DNA of 64,000 nt from B30-G6 sp963701385 (GTDB lineage: Bacteria; Desulfobacterota; Desulfobacteria; Desulfobacterales; B30-G6), in NCBI GenBank assembly GCA_963701385.1, contig CAVOZW010000002.1, positions 124,001 to 188,000 on the forward strand, given 5' to 3'. A program made the position numbers and the translations under genes. Below, one piece after another: positions 45,651-54,797 of the stretch. The notes under the pieces are model-generated. The model was given only the letters and a program-made list of their open reading frames with translations. It did no database searches and had not been told where the DNA came from. The first letter of the stretch is position 1. Each line of letters opens with the position of its first letter.

Positions 45651-46387
45651 TGAAGGGCCTCAACTTGTACATATTGTTGCCAATGATCAGAAATCCTCCC
45701 GTATCATTATCATTTCCAATAGCAATTCGCTATCTGCACGCAGTTAAAATCCTACGCGATATTACTTCCCTCGAATTACGATAGTTTAGCAGTGCAAAAA
45801 ATCGCAACTGATATTCCAATAAATAAAAACAATGTCGTTTATTTCCACCTGAACACTTTGCCAAAGCGCTTATTTCCATCATATGCCAACCAGCAGCGCA
45901 GCATCTATTTGAATAATCTCAACGTCAAATAAATTACTGATACCACATCTTGGGGATGGTAAAAGTCTCCTGTAACTGAAGACTACGCTAATGAACCTCG
46001 AATCTCCGTATGGTGATGGATGGAGATAAGTCCGAGCTTAACCAGATTACAGATATCATGGACGCTTCCCATCATCCAACCTCATTTCTATTTTCTGAAC
46101 ATGAAATAATTGTATATGGTTCTGGTTCGGATGTTGATGTGCTTTGGGGTGGTATAATAATAGATAAGAAACGTGATGAAAAATAAAGAGATGAACCCAA
46201 CCAGAGCTATAATCATGCCGTTCCTTTCAACTAGGAAAACATCACTGTATCTCAGGAAATACAAGTACCACAAACGTACTGCATCAATCAATAAAATTCC
46301 ATTATTGGTTTAAGGAGTGGGGTGAAATGGATCAGGGAGTGACGGCTGAAGTTGTGGCGATCCAGAAAGGGCTGAAGAGTTATTGGT
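45651..46387. other. AT-rich gap with no supported gene
   Basis: Both strands lack a convincing gene. A 67-codon minus-strand frame (46088-46291) with a single hydrophobic stretch starts at TTG without a ribosome site. The stretch may hold remnants of an insertion, as it lies between two repeat copies. Confidence 0.4.
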
Positions 46388-46530
46388 AATATTGCCAATA
46401 CCATCTGGTTATGCCCACGGTACCACGGAGGGGCCTTTGAATGCAAGATTTGGCCTGTTGTGATTATTTTTAAGCATCGGTAATCATAGAGGGGCCTGGT
46501 ATCTAACGTTTTGTTGGACAGCATGCTGCG
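46388..46530. repeat. ~145-bp intergenic repeat, copy B
   Basis: Direct-orientation partner of 44616-44760. It ends 92 bases from the katG stop. The two copies flank a 1.6-kb interval containing only the dienelactone hydrolase gene. Confidence 0.75.
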
Positions 46531-46621
46531 TATTGCGAGGCGGCGTTTCAAATTGGATTGAAACGCCGCGCTCATATGTTGCCAATAGCCTCCGTGAGCA
46601 TTGAAGACGTTTATGCTGCGA

Positions 46622-48818
46622 TCAGGCGAGGTCGAAGCGGTCAAGGTTCATGACCTTGTTCCACGCCGCTACAAAGTCGTGCAGGAACTTCTCCTGGGAG
46701 TCCTCACTTCCATAGACTTCCGCCAAGGCCCGGAGCTGGGAGTTCGAACCGAAGATGAGGTCGACACGGGTGCCGGTCCACTTGAGTTCGCCGGTTGCGC
46801 GATCACGACCCTCGAACACGTCGTCGTCTTTCGAGCTTGCCTTCCACGCCGTGCTCATGTCGAGCAGGTTCACGAAGAAGTCATTGGTGAGCGTCTCGGT
46901 CTGCTTGGTGAAGACGCCGTGCTGGGACTGTCCGAAGTTGGTATTCAAGACACGCATGCCGCCAACGAGAACCGTCATCTCAGGAGCGGTCAGCGTCAGC
47001 AGTTGCGCACGATCAACCAGCAGTTCCTCCGCCGATACGGTGTATTTGGTTTTGAGGTAGTTGCGGAACCCGTCTGCAGCCGGTTCGAGTACGGCGAATG
47101 ACTCCACGTCGGTTTGCTCCTGCGACGCATCCGTGCGTCCCGGCGTGAAGGGAACGGTCACATCGTGACCGGCATTCTTCGCCGCTTGCTCGACGCCTGC
47201 GCATCCACCCAGGACAATCAAGTCGGCGAGCGAAACCATCTTCCCGCCTGACTGCGCGCTGTTGAACTCCTTTTGGATTCCCTCGAGGGTCTGCAGCACA
47301 GTCGTCAGTTGCGCCGGCTGGTTGACTTCCCAATCCTTTTGCGGCGCAAGACGAATGCGCGCCCCGTTCGCCCCGCCGCGCTTGTCGGAGCCGCGGAACG
47401 TGGACGCCGACGCCCAGGCGGTCGAGACCAGTTGGGAGACCGACAGACCCGAAGCGAGGATCTTGCCCTTGAGGGCGGCGATGTCCTGCGCGTCGATCAG
47501 CTCATGATCGACTGCGGGCACCGGATCTTGCCAGATCAGTTCCTCCGCCGGGACCTCCGCGCCGAGATAGCGCGAGCGGGGTCCCATGTCGCGGTGCGTC
47601 AGCTTGAACCACGCCCGGGCGAAGGCATCTGCGAATTCTTCCGGGTTTTTGTGGAAACGCCGCGAGATCGGCTCGTAGATCGGGTCCATCCGCATCGCCA
47701 TGTCGGCGGTCGTCATCATGGTCGGAACCCGCTTCGACGAATCTTCCGCATCCGGCGCGAGGTCCTTGTCGGCCACATCCTTCGGCGTCCACTGCCAGGC
47801 GCCGGCGGGGCTCTTCGTCAGTTCCCACTCGTAGCCGAACAGCATGTCGAAATAGCCCATGTCCCACTGGGTCGGGTTCGGCGTCCAGGCACCTTCCAGG
47901 CCGCTGCTGATGGTATCGGAGCCCTTGCCGCTGCCGAAACTGCTCTTCCAGCCGAGGCCCTGCTCTTCGATGCCGGCGGCTTCAGGTTCCGGACCGACAA
48001 GGGCGGCATCGCCGGCACCATGGCATTTGCCGAAAGTGTGTCCCCCGGCGGTGAGCGCAACGGTTTCCTCGTCGTTCATCGCCATGCGCGCGAAGGTCTC
48101 GCGGATGTCACGGCCCGACGCGACCGGATCCGGATCGCCGTTCGGCCCTTCCGGGTTCACGTAGATCAGACCCATCTGCACGGCGGCGAGAGGATTCTCG
48201 AGTTCCCGATCACCGGAGTAGCGCTTGTCGCCCAGCCACTCGCTCTCGGTGCCCCAGTAAATGTCCTCTTCCGGCTCCCAAACGTCCTCGCGCCCGCCGC
48301 CGAAGCCGAAGGTCTTGAATCCCATCGACTCAAGGGCGCAGTTGCCGGCGAGGATCATCAGGTCGGCCCAGGAGATCTTGTTGCCGTATTTCTGCTTGAT
48401 CGGCCAGAGCAGACGGCGCGCCTTGTCGAGGTTCACGTTGTCGGGCCAGCTGTTGAGGGGCGCAAAGCGCTGAGTGCCGGACCCTGCGCCCGCCGCGGCC
48501 GTCGCCGGTGCGGTATGTGCCTGCGCTGTGCCACGCCATCCGGATGAAGAGCCCCCCGTAGTGACCGTAGTCGGCCGGCCACCAGTCCTGGGAGTCGGTC
48601 ATCAGCGCATAGAGGTCCTTCTTCAGGGCCTCCAGGTCGAGTTTCTTGAATTCCTCAGCGTAGTTGAACGCCTCGCCCATCGGATTGCTCATGTGAGAGT
48701 TCTGATGAAGAATCTTGAGGTTCAACTGGTTCGGCCACCAGTCCCGGTTCGACGTGCCGCCACCATCGGTGGTTGTTTGCGTTCTGCCCGTTACCGGGCA
48801 CTTGCTATCTTCATTCAT
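46622..48818 (-). pseudogene. katG: Catalase-peroxidase KatG, split by a +1 frameshift
   Basis: From the ATG at 48818, after AGGAGG, the first ~110 codons read MNEDSKCPVTG through RMAWHSAGTYRTGDGRGG, including the distal Arg-Trp-His. At 48489-48491 one extra base (GGG on the minus strand) shifts frame. Removing it continues AGSGTQRFAPLNSW and then the second open frame, VNLDKARRLLWPIKQKYG, to 46622. The rest is normal: QMGLIYVNPEGPNG (adduct tyrosine), TAGGHTFGKCHG (proximal His), and a full C-terminal domain. The repaired protein has about 731 residues, as expected. It removes hydrogen peroxide using haem. The DNA is much more GC-rich than neighbours (46 of 60 bases at 47341-47400), suggesting transfer. 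Start is 8 bases inside perR. Confidence 0.93.
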
Positions 48819-49272
48819 AATGCTTCCTCCTTTCATTCTCTGCCAAACAATTGCTGCATATACCGAAAAAGTCCAACCTATGATTCAGAATTTTAAAATT
48901 GGTCTCTAATGCGACCTCTCTTTCCATGTCATCCAGGCTGTCCAGGTCTGGGTCGACAATTTTTTTACACTTGATGCAGATGACGTGTGGATGGGGGTTC
49001 GGCTTGTTTCCATCATATCGGTTACTCCCATCTGGGAACCCTAACTCAAGAACTTCACCAAATGATTTAATTAACACAATATTTCTGTATACAGTGGCAA
49101 GACTCATTGTCGGAAAGTCTTTTATTATCTGGACATGGATATTTTCAACACTGGGATGGGCTTCACTTATGGCAAGTATTTTAACGATAGCCAGCCGTTG
49201 AGGCGTTATCTTGTGGCCATTATCCCTTAATTTTTGGATGATGATTTCAGCTCTTTTTTTATGGTTTTGCAA
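48811..49272 (-). CDS. Fur-family peroxide/metal regulator (PerR-like)
   Basis: Counted from a TTG at 49272 the protein has 153 residues, the usual length; the frame stays open to a TTG at 49341, but that part is made of the dispersed GGATCC/AAGGATTC-type repeat. The winged helix has KITPQRLAIVKIL and SLATVYRNIVLIKSFG. The metal site includes HPHVICIKCKKIVD, and a second CxxC (FGICSNCLAENE) gives the structural zinc site. It probably represses katG until peroxide oxidises it. The stop codon lies 8 bases beyond the katG start, so both are translated from one message. PerR and not Fur is inferred from the katG pairing. Confidence 0.88.
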   Translation of the reverse strand: MQNHKKRAEIIIQKLRDNGHKITPQRLAIVKILAISEAHPSVENIHVQIIKDFPTMSLATVYRNIVLIKSFGEVLELGFPDGSNRYDGNKPNPHPHVICIKCKKIVDPDLDSLDDMEREVALETNFKILNHRLDFFGICSNCLAENERRKHYE

Positions 49273-49467
49273 CTGAAGTCTCTTTTTTTGGCTCTTCTCC
49301 CCATCAGTTGGGAGAAAGGGTTCCAGGATCCAAGGATTCAAGGGTCCAAGTGTTTGCTTTCCAGAGATTTTATCAACGCTTATAGATATGCAAACAAAGT
49401 TTATACGCTTTTTCCCAGACTTTTAACTCTTTATAATTCTTAAGCATTCAGCTGATGCCTCACTTCA

Positions 49468-49626
49468 TATCACTCGAACCCTGGACCCCTGGAATCCTTG
49501 AATCCTTAATTTGGATCAACTCTTTTGGAGATGAGCCATAATTTTTAAGCCTATCACTCGAATTCTGGACCCCTGGACCCCTCGAATCCTTTATTTAGTT
49601 CAACTCTTTTGGAGATGGTTCAATAA
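49468..49626. repeat. Two tandem copies of a ~75-bp repeat
   Basis: 49468-49541 and 49552-49626 share TATCACTCGA, CTGGACCCCTGGA, GAATCCTT and CAACTCTTTTGGAGATG in order, 84 bases apart. Related pieces occur at 49320-49350, 38320-38345 and 28060-28135. The surrounding gap (49342-49774) has no gene. Confidence 0.7.
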
Positions 49627-49774
49627 TAACCATTATTAATTAACATTAATTTTCTTTTCGGTCAACGCCTATTTCAATCGTTTACATATGATAGATTTAA
49701 AGGTTTTGGGCTGTGATTTTTAAAGGATATATCAGGATTGACCTTGCGTAAGACTTTCTTATTCTTGAGCGATT

Positions 49775-50866
49775 TCAGATAGCTATTTCTATGGGCACGT
49801 AATGATGCTCACACGATGGCCCCTTGGCCAGATAGATCTTTTTTCGGCTGAGATTCATTACGATCGAGGCATTCGTCTGATAGGCCTCTTCTTTTGGCTG
49901 ACCGGCAATACTATGGCAACAGATGGAGGATGGGTGGTCGAAATGGTCCATAAGAAGCGCCTGAATCCTGTTCCGGTCGATTTTCCCGCTGGCGGTGGAC
50001 ATCAAATTTGCCGAACGCATTCCTCTCACGATAGAATCCGGCCAGCGGCCGGGAATATAATCCGTTATGGCAGGATTGGGAACCTGAAAATGATTGGCAT
50101 GGCTCAGCACCCCGTCTTTGGGATAAATAATATTGATGTCATTTGGCCCGGCCTCAATTTCCAGCACTTCGCCTTGCGCATGGCCAATAAGATAGTTCCC
50201 GGCGGAGGCACGCTGCGGTGAAGTGACCGCCCCGATAGCTTGGGCCATTGATTCCGCATTGAGAATGCCCCGTAAAATGGCATGATAAGGCACACCAACG
50301 CGCCAGTTGTCACACACCAAGGCGTTGGTACACATACCAATACCGGCCGAATTCATACCGGTTTTGGCGATAAGACCTGCCTCAACAAATTGCAGTATCT
50401 CCGGCCGCCCGGGCTGTATGATGTGAAGCAAAATGCATTGCGCCTGTGTGGCTTTGTACCAGTCCCAGTTCTGGGCCACAAAGGTTTCTCCTTTGGAAGT
50501 GGCATTTGGGGTTGCGGCCACGGATGTACAGCAAACTTTCATCTCTTTTTCAGCGCGAGTGGCTAAAAGAAAGAGTAGTTCGCTGCGCACATTGATGGCC
50601 ACAATCTCTTCCAGCGAACGCCTGGAACCAGTTGCTATCCCTTCTAGCTCCTCCATAATGTCTTGATCGTAGGCACGAATAGGCGCTATGAATTCGGCTG
50701 CTTTGCGCAGGGACATTTCCCAGTTGAGCCTTGACTCGTATTCGAACACCTTTTTGTAGAAGGCAATTGTATTCGAAATCATGGTCCGGCATTTTTCACC
50801 ATACTGGCTTCCACGATCGTGTGGTGATCCCTTTATCTTAATCACAGGAAATGGCGCCTCAGCCAT
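49775..50866 (-). CDS. C45-family amide hydrolase (acyltransferase-like Ntn hydrolase)
   Basis: From the ATG at 50866, after AAGGAGG, the protein has 363 residues. It shows the layout of the penicillin acyltransferase/linear amide C-N hydrolase (peptidase C45) group: IKGSPHDRGSQYGEKC at the N-terminus, then KVCCTSVAATP holding the likely nucleophile Cys, FVAQNWDWYK, GMNSAGIGMCTNALV and HANHFQVPNP. These enzymes self-cleave before the Cys and then hydrolyse N-acyl or peptide-like amides. The gene is last in the lrp-dpp unit, 29 bases after dppF, so it probably processes the imported substrate. Confidence 0.85.
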   Translation of the reverse strand: MAEAPFPVIKIKGSPHDRGSQYGEKCRTMISNTIAFYKKVFEYESRLNWEMSLRKAAEFIAPIRAYDQDIMEELEGIATGSRRSLEEIVAINVRSELLFLLATRAEKEMKVCCTSVAATPNATSKGETFVAQNWDWYKATQAQCILLHIIQPGRPEILQFVEAGLIAKTGMNSAGIGMCTNALVCDNWRVGVPYHAILRGILNAESMAQAIGAVTSPQRASAGNYLIGHAQGEVLEIEAGPNDINIIYPKDGVLSHANHFQVPNPAITDYIPGRWPDSIVRGMRSANLMSTASGKIDRNRIQALLMDHFDHPSSICCHSIAGQPKEEAYQTNASIVMNLSRKKIYLAKGPSCEHHYVPIEIAI

Positions 50867-50895
50867 GTTAGATCCTCCTTTATTACCAGGTTTCA

Positions 50896-51867
50896 TTAGA
50901 CCAGATGGCAAGCAACCCCATGGTCGTCATCAAAAACCCGCATCTCTGGCTCTTCTTGCTTGCAGCGCGTTTCTACAAATGCACATCGGGTGTGAAACCG
51001 ACAGCCCGGTGGCGGGTTGATGGGGTTGGGCACATCCCCTTTCAAAATAATCCTTTTTTTGACTGCTTTTGGATTGGGAACAGGCAGTGCCGACAGCAGT
51101 GCCTGGGTGTAAGGATGAAGGGGATTTTTAAACAGCCGGTCTCTTTCAGTCCACTCGATGATTTTTCCCAAATACATCACCGCAATGCGACTGCTGATAT
51201 GTTTAACCACGCTCAGGTCATGGGAAATGAACAAATAGGTCAAACCCATTTCGTGCTGCAGTGCTTTTAGCAGATTCAACACCTGAGCCTGAATGGATAC
51301 GTCGAGGGCCGATACGGGTTCATCGCACACCACGAGACTGGGATTCAGCGCCAAGGCTCTGGCGATGACAATGCGCTGACGTTGCCCGCCGCTGAATTCG
51401 TGCGGGTAACGATTAGCCCAGTGGCGACTGATACCGACGCGCTCCATAAGTGATGCAACTGTTTCCCCTCTGGACTGCCGGTTTCCTATCCGGTGCACAA
51501 CCAGGGGTTCGGAGACGATATGCTGGATATTTTTCCGGGGGTCCAGTGAGCTGAACGGATCCTGGAAAATGATCTGTATGCGTTTGCGAAGCACTTTCAT
51601 TGAACGCCTGTCTAAACTGAATAGATCGGTGCCCTCGAAAAACACACGTCCCGATGTCGCCGGAATGAGTCTCAGCAACAACCGCGCAACCGTCGATTTA
51701 CCGCAGCCGCTTTCGCCGACAAGTCCCAAAGTTTCACCCGCATTGATATCGAAAGCGATGCCGTCAACCGCTTTGACCGTTTCGTACTCACGCCCAAATC
51801 GCCACGCGCCCACCGGAAAATGTTTTTTGAGTCCCGTAACCCTCAGCAAAGGGATGTTTGACTTCAC
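50896..51867 (-). CDS. dppF: Peptide/nickel ABC transporter ATP-binding protein (DppF/OppF)
   Basis: The protein has 323 residues and starts with GTG, overlapping the dppD stop by 4 bases (GTGA). Walker A is GLVGESGCGKSTVARLLL, the Q-loop IIFQDPFSSLDPR, the ABC signature FSGGQRQRIVIARAL, Walker B LVVCDEPVSALD, and the H-loop FISHDLSVV. The C-terminal oligopeptide-transporter extension has CRFHTRCAF with clustered cysteines. It pairs with DppD to power import. Confidence 0.95.
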   Translation of the reverse strand: MKSNIPLLRVTGLKKHFPVGAWRFGREYETVKAVDGIAFDINAGETLGLVGESGCGKSTVARLLLRLIPATSGRVFFEGTDLFSLDRRSMKVLRKRIQIIFQDPFSSLDPRKNIQHIVSEPLVVHRIGNRQSRGETVASLMERVGISRHWANRYPHEFSGGQRQRIVIARALALNPSLVVCDEPVSALDVSIQAQVLNLLKALQHEMGLTYLFISHDLSVVKHISSRIAVMYLGKIIEWTERDRLFKNPLHPYTQALLSALPVPNPKAVKKRIILKGDVPNPINPPPGCRFHTRCAFVETRCKQEEPEMRVFDDDHGVACHLV

Positions 51868-52880
51868 GATAAACTATCTCCGTATAGGTGGCAGCTAACC
51901 CAATGTTGTCCGCCCAGCTGCTGGAGTTTTGGTTTTACGGTTTTACAAACCGTCATTCTGCGAGCGCAACGTGGTTCAAATCTACAGCCAGTGGCCAACA
52001 GATCCTCAAGACTCGGGACAGTGCCCGGAATGATACTGAGTTCTCCAGCCGTATCATCCACCCTCGGAATGGATTTCAGCAGTCCGGTCGTATAGGGATG
52101 CAGCGGGTTCTCGAAAATAGTCACAATTCCAGCCGTTTCGATGATATTTCCCGCATACATTACCAATACCCGGTCACACATCTCGGCGACCACACCGAGA
52201 TCGTGGGTAATGAAGAGAACGGACGTCATCGATTCTCTGACCAGCTCTTTCATCAGCTCCAGAATCTGCGCCTGAATGGTTACATCCAGCGCGGTGGTCG
52301 GTTCGTCGGCAATCAAGAGCTTGGGTTTGCAGCACATGGCCATGGCAATCATCGCCCGCTGCCGCATGCCGCCGGACAGCTGGTGCGGATATTCCGAATA
52401 TCGTTTTTCCGGCGCTGGAATACCCACCGTCTTCAAGGCTTCAACCGCCCGGTCACGTGCCTCCTGCCGAGATATGCTGCGATGCAACCGCAGTGCCTCC
52501 GATACCTGGCGGCCGATTTTGAAAACTGGATTCAGGGATGTCATTGGCTCCTGGAATATCATGCTGATGCGATCTCCCCTGATAGCCTGCATCTCTCGCT
52601 CGGTCTTTTTCCTCAGGTCGACCCCTTCGAAATCAATCTTACCGTTCGAAATGTAACCAGGCTCCGGTACCAGACCTAACAGTGCGAGGGCCATCATGCT
52701 CTTCCCGCATCCGCTCTCACCCACAACACCCACTACCTGACCTTTTTCAATCTCGAACGAAATATCGTCAACTGCACGGAAGGCCCCATCAAGTGTTTCG
52801 AAGGTAACGGAAAGCCCACAACATGACAACAGGATCGTCTGTAATGAATGACATGGCATCAGATCTTTTTCAGCGTTCAT
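51864..52880 (-). CDS. dppD: Peptide/nickel ABC transporter ATP-binding protein (DppD/OppD)
   Basis: The protein has 338 residues and begins right after the dppC stop. Walker A is GVVGESGCGKSMMALALLG, the Q-loop MIFQEPMTSLNPVF, the signature LSGGMRQRAMIAMAM, Walker B LLIADEPTTALD, and the H-loop LFITHDLGVV. The C-terminal extension reads GCRFEPRCARRMTVC, cysteine-rich as in the family; some members bind an iron-sulfur cluster there. It forms the ATPase heterodimer with DppF at the inner membrane. Confidence 0.95.
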   Translation of the reverse strand: MNAEKDLMPCHSLQTILLSCCGLSVTFETLDGAFRAVDDISFEIEKGQVVGVVGESGCGKSMMALALLGLVPEPGYISNGKIDFEGVDLRKKTEREMQAIRGDRISMIFQEPMTSLNPVFKIGRQVSEALRLHRSISRQEARDRAVEALKTVGIPAPEKRYSEYPHQLSGGMRQRAMIAMAMCCKPKLLIADEPTTALDVTIQAQILELMKELVRESMTSVLFITHDLGVVAEMCDRVLVMYAGNIIETAGIVTIFENPLHPYTTGLLKSIPRVDDTAGELSIIPGTVPSLEDLLATGCRFEPRCARRMTVCKTVKPKLQQLGGQHWVSCHLYGDSLS

Positions 52881-53726
52881 CTATCTCATCCGCGGATCAA
52901 GTATGTCTCTTAAACCGTCCCCGGCAAGATTGGCCCCCAGCACAAAAAAAGAAATCGCCAATCCCGGGTAAATAGAAATCCAGGGCGCCTGAAACACGAA
53001 ATCCCGACCATCGCTCAGGATCGCTCCCCAACTAGCTTTCGATGGTGCACCAAACCCCAAAAAAGCGAGCGCCGCTTCCGACAGAATAGCGTAACCAAAG
53101 ACGACTGTGGTGTTGATTATCAAAGGCGAAATACAGTTGGGCAAAACATGGTCGAACATGATCCGCAAGGCTCCGGCGCCAGTAGCACGGCAACTTTCAA
53201 CATATTCGAGTTCCCTTATGGAAAGGACCGAATTACGCGTCAAGCGGGCAAAACTCGGCACATACACAACTGCCAGTGCAAGAACCAAATTGACGGTACT
53301 GGGCCCCAGCGCCGCCATAATGGAAAGGCTCAGAAGGAGCGCCGGGAATGCCATAAGCCCGTCCATGACACGCATGATAATGAAATCGAGCACCCCGCCA
53401 AAATAACCCGACCATAATCCCAAAAGGGTTCCCACCACAGCGGCCGCAATCGCCACCAAAAAGGCAATGACCAATGACACACGGGTACCATAAATCACCC
53501 GGCTGAAAATATCCCGTCCAAATTCATCCGTTCCCATCAGATGATCGGTGCTCGGTGCTTTCAGGCGTTCACGAATGCTAATCCCGTTGGGATCGTGGCT
53601 GGCAATCCAGGGGGCGCATAAACTGATCAACGTTAGTAAGACAATAATGGCGAATCCACATATCGCCAGTTTATTGGATTTGAAAGCGTGAAGCAATCGA
53701 CTCGATTTCGGTTTGACCATTGCCAT
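52881..53726 (-). CDS. dppC: Peptide/nickel ABC transporter permease (DppC)
   Basis: From the ATG at 53726, where GGTGAG precedes it, the protein has 281 residues. Six membrane helices are expected, starting with LAICGFAIIVLLTLISLCAP. An N-terminal signature HLMGTDEFGRDIFSRVIYG and the permease EAA-like loop SCRATGAGALRIMFDHVLPN match the DppC/OppC family. It forms the inner-membrane channel with DppB. A TTG at 53744 overlapping dppB would also be in frame but lies before the ribosome site. Confidence 0.94.
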   Translation of the reverse strand: MAMVKPKSSRLLHAFKSNKLAICGFAIIVLLTLISLCAPWIASHDPNGISIRERLKAPSTDHLMGTDEFGRDIFSRVIYGTRVSLVIAFLVAIAAAVVGTLLGLWSGYFGGVLDFIIMRVMDGLMAFPALLLSLSIMAALGPSTVNLVLALAVVYVPSFARLTRNSVLSIRELEYVESCRATGAGALRIMFDHVLPNCISPLIINTTVVFGYAILSEAALAFLGFGAPSKASWGAILSDGRDFVFQAPWISIYPGLAISFFVLGANLAGDGLRDILDPRMR

Positions 53727-53740
53727 CGTTTTCTCACCTA

Positions 53741-54685
53741 TCAATAACGAATGCGGGGATTGAGAAAAATCACGACGATATCCACAATCAAGTTCACCAG
53801 CATGTAAATCACCGCCATGTAAAGAATGACCCCCTGCATCATGGGATAATCCCGGTTCATGATGGCATAGACAACAAGCCGTCCCATGCCAGGTATCCCG
53901 AAAATGGTTTCAATCACCACTGTACCGCCTAACAACCAGCCGAAATCTACACCAATAACTGTCACCACTGGGATTAACGCATTTTTAAATCCATGCTTAA
54001 GTATTGACGCCCAACGACCCAAGCCCTTGGCACGCGCGGTGCGAATGTAATCCTGACGCAGGGTCTCCAGCATTGAAGAACGCATCATGCGGGCCGATAC
54101 CGCGGCCAGAACCATGGCCAGCGAGAAGGCCGGCAATATCATGTACCTCAGCCCCTGAAAAAAATGTTCAAAGATAGATACATATCCGGATGCAGGGAGC
54201 CAGTTCAACTTGACTGCGAACAATATGATGCAGAGAATACCGACCCAGAAACTGGGAACGGATACGCCAATCAAAGCGAAGAGCATGACCATGCGGTCCG
54301 TAAGGGAGTTTTGCCTTGCAGCAGCGATAACACCGATAGGGATTGCTATCAAAATGGACAATAGGATGGACAGGAAGGCCAGCACCAAGGTGTGAGGCAA
54401 GCGCTCAAAAATGGACAAGGATATGGATCTGCCGGAAAGGACCGAAATCCCCATGTCCCCTGTTACCATCCTACCCAGCCAGTTGAGGTACTGCATGACA
54501 ATCGGTTGATCGAGCCCCATCTCCTTGCGCAATGCATCAACTTGTGCAGGCGTAGCATTCAACCCCAGCATCGCCATGGCAGGATCACCTGGAATGATGT
54601 GAATAAACGAAAACGCCAAGAGGGAGACTATCACCAATACGGGGATGGCCGCCATCAGTCGTTTGATTAGGTAGGATATACTCAT
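53741..54685 (-). CDS. dppB: Peptide/nickel ABC transporter permease (DppB)
   Basis: The protein has 314 residues and begins ISYLIKRLMAAIPVLVIVSL, the typical first helix. It carries the conserved IPGDPAMAMLG and GLDQPIVMQYLNWLGRMVTGD segments. The cytoplasmic loop DYIRTARAKGLGRWASILKH contacts the ATPases. It forms the transport pore with DppC. It follows dppA by 112 bases and is followed by dppC 14 bases beyond its stop. Confidence 0.95.
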   Translation of the reverse strand: MSISYLIKRLMAAIPVLVIVSLLAFSFIHIIPGDPAMAMLGLNATPAQVDALRKEMGLDQPIVMQYLNWLGRMVTGDMGISVLSGRSISLSIFERLPHTLVLAFLSILLSILIAIPIGVIAAARQNSLTDRMVMLFALIGVSVPSFWVGILCIILFAVKLNWLPASGYVSIFEHFFQGLRYMILPAFSLAMVLAAVSARMMRSSMLETLRQDYIRTARAKGLGRWASILKHGFKNALIPVVTVIGVDFGWLLGGTVVIETIFGIPGMGRLVVYAIMNRDYPMMQGVILYMAVIYMLVNLIVDIVVIFLNPRIRY

Positions 54686-54797
54686 ACAGGTTTATAGAGG
54701 CTGGCCTGAAGCCGATCTTGACATGAGGGCGGCAGATAGGGAGATAACAAATCCCCTCCGGGTTCCACCCCCATGTCATCGCTTCTATGTTTTCATT

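Noticed and set aside
46088..46291. 67-codon minus-strand membrane peptide
   Set aside because: It starts at TTG with no ribosome site in very AT-rich DNA; hydrophobicity alone is not evidence there.
47273..48547. 424-codon plus-strand frame opposite katG
   Set aside because: It is a by-product of the high GC of katG. The katG strand has all catalytic motifs.
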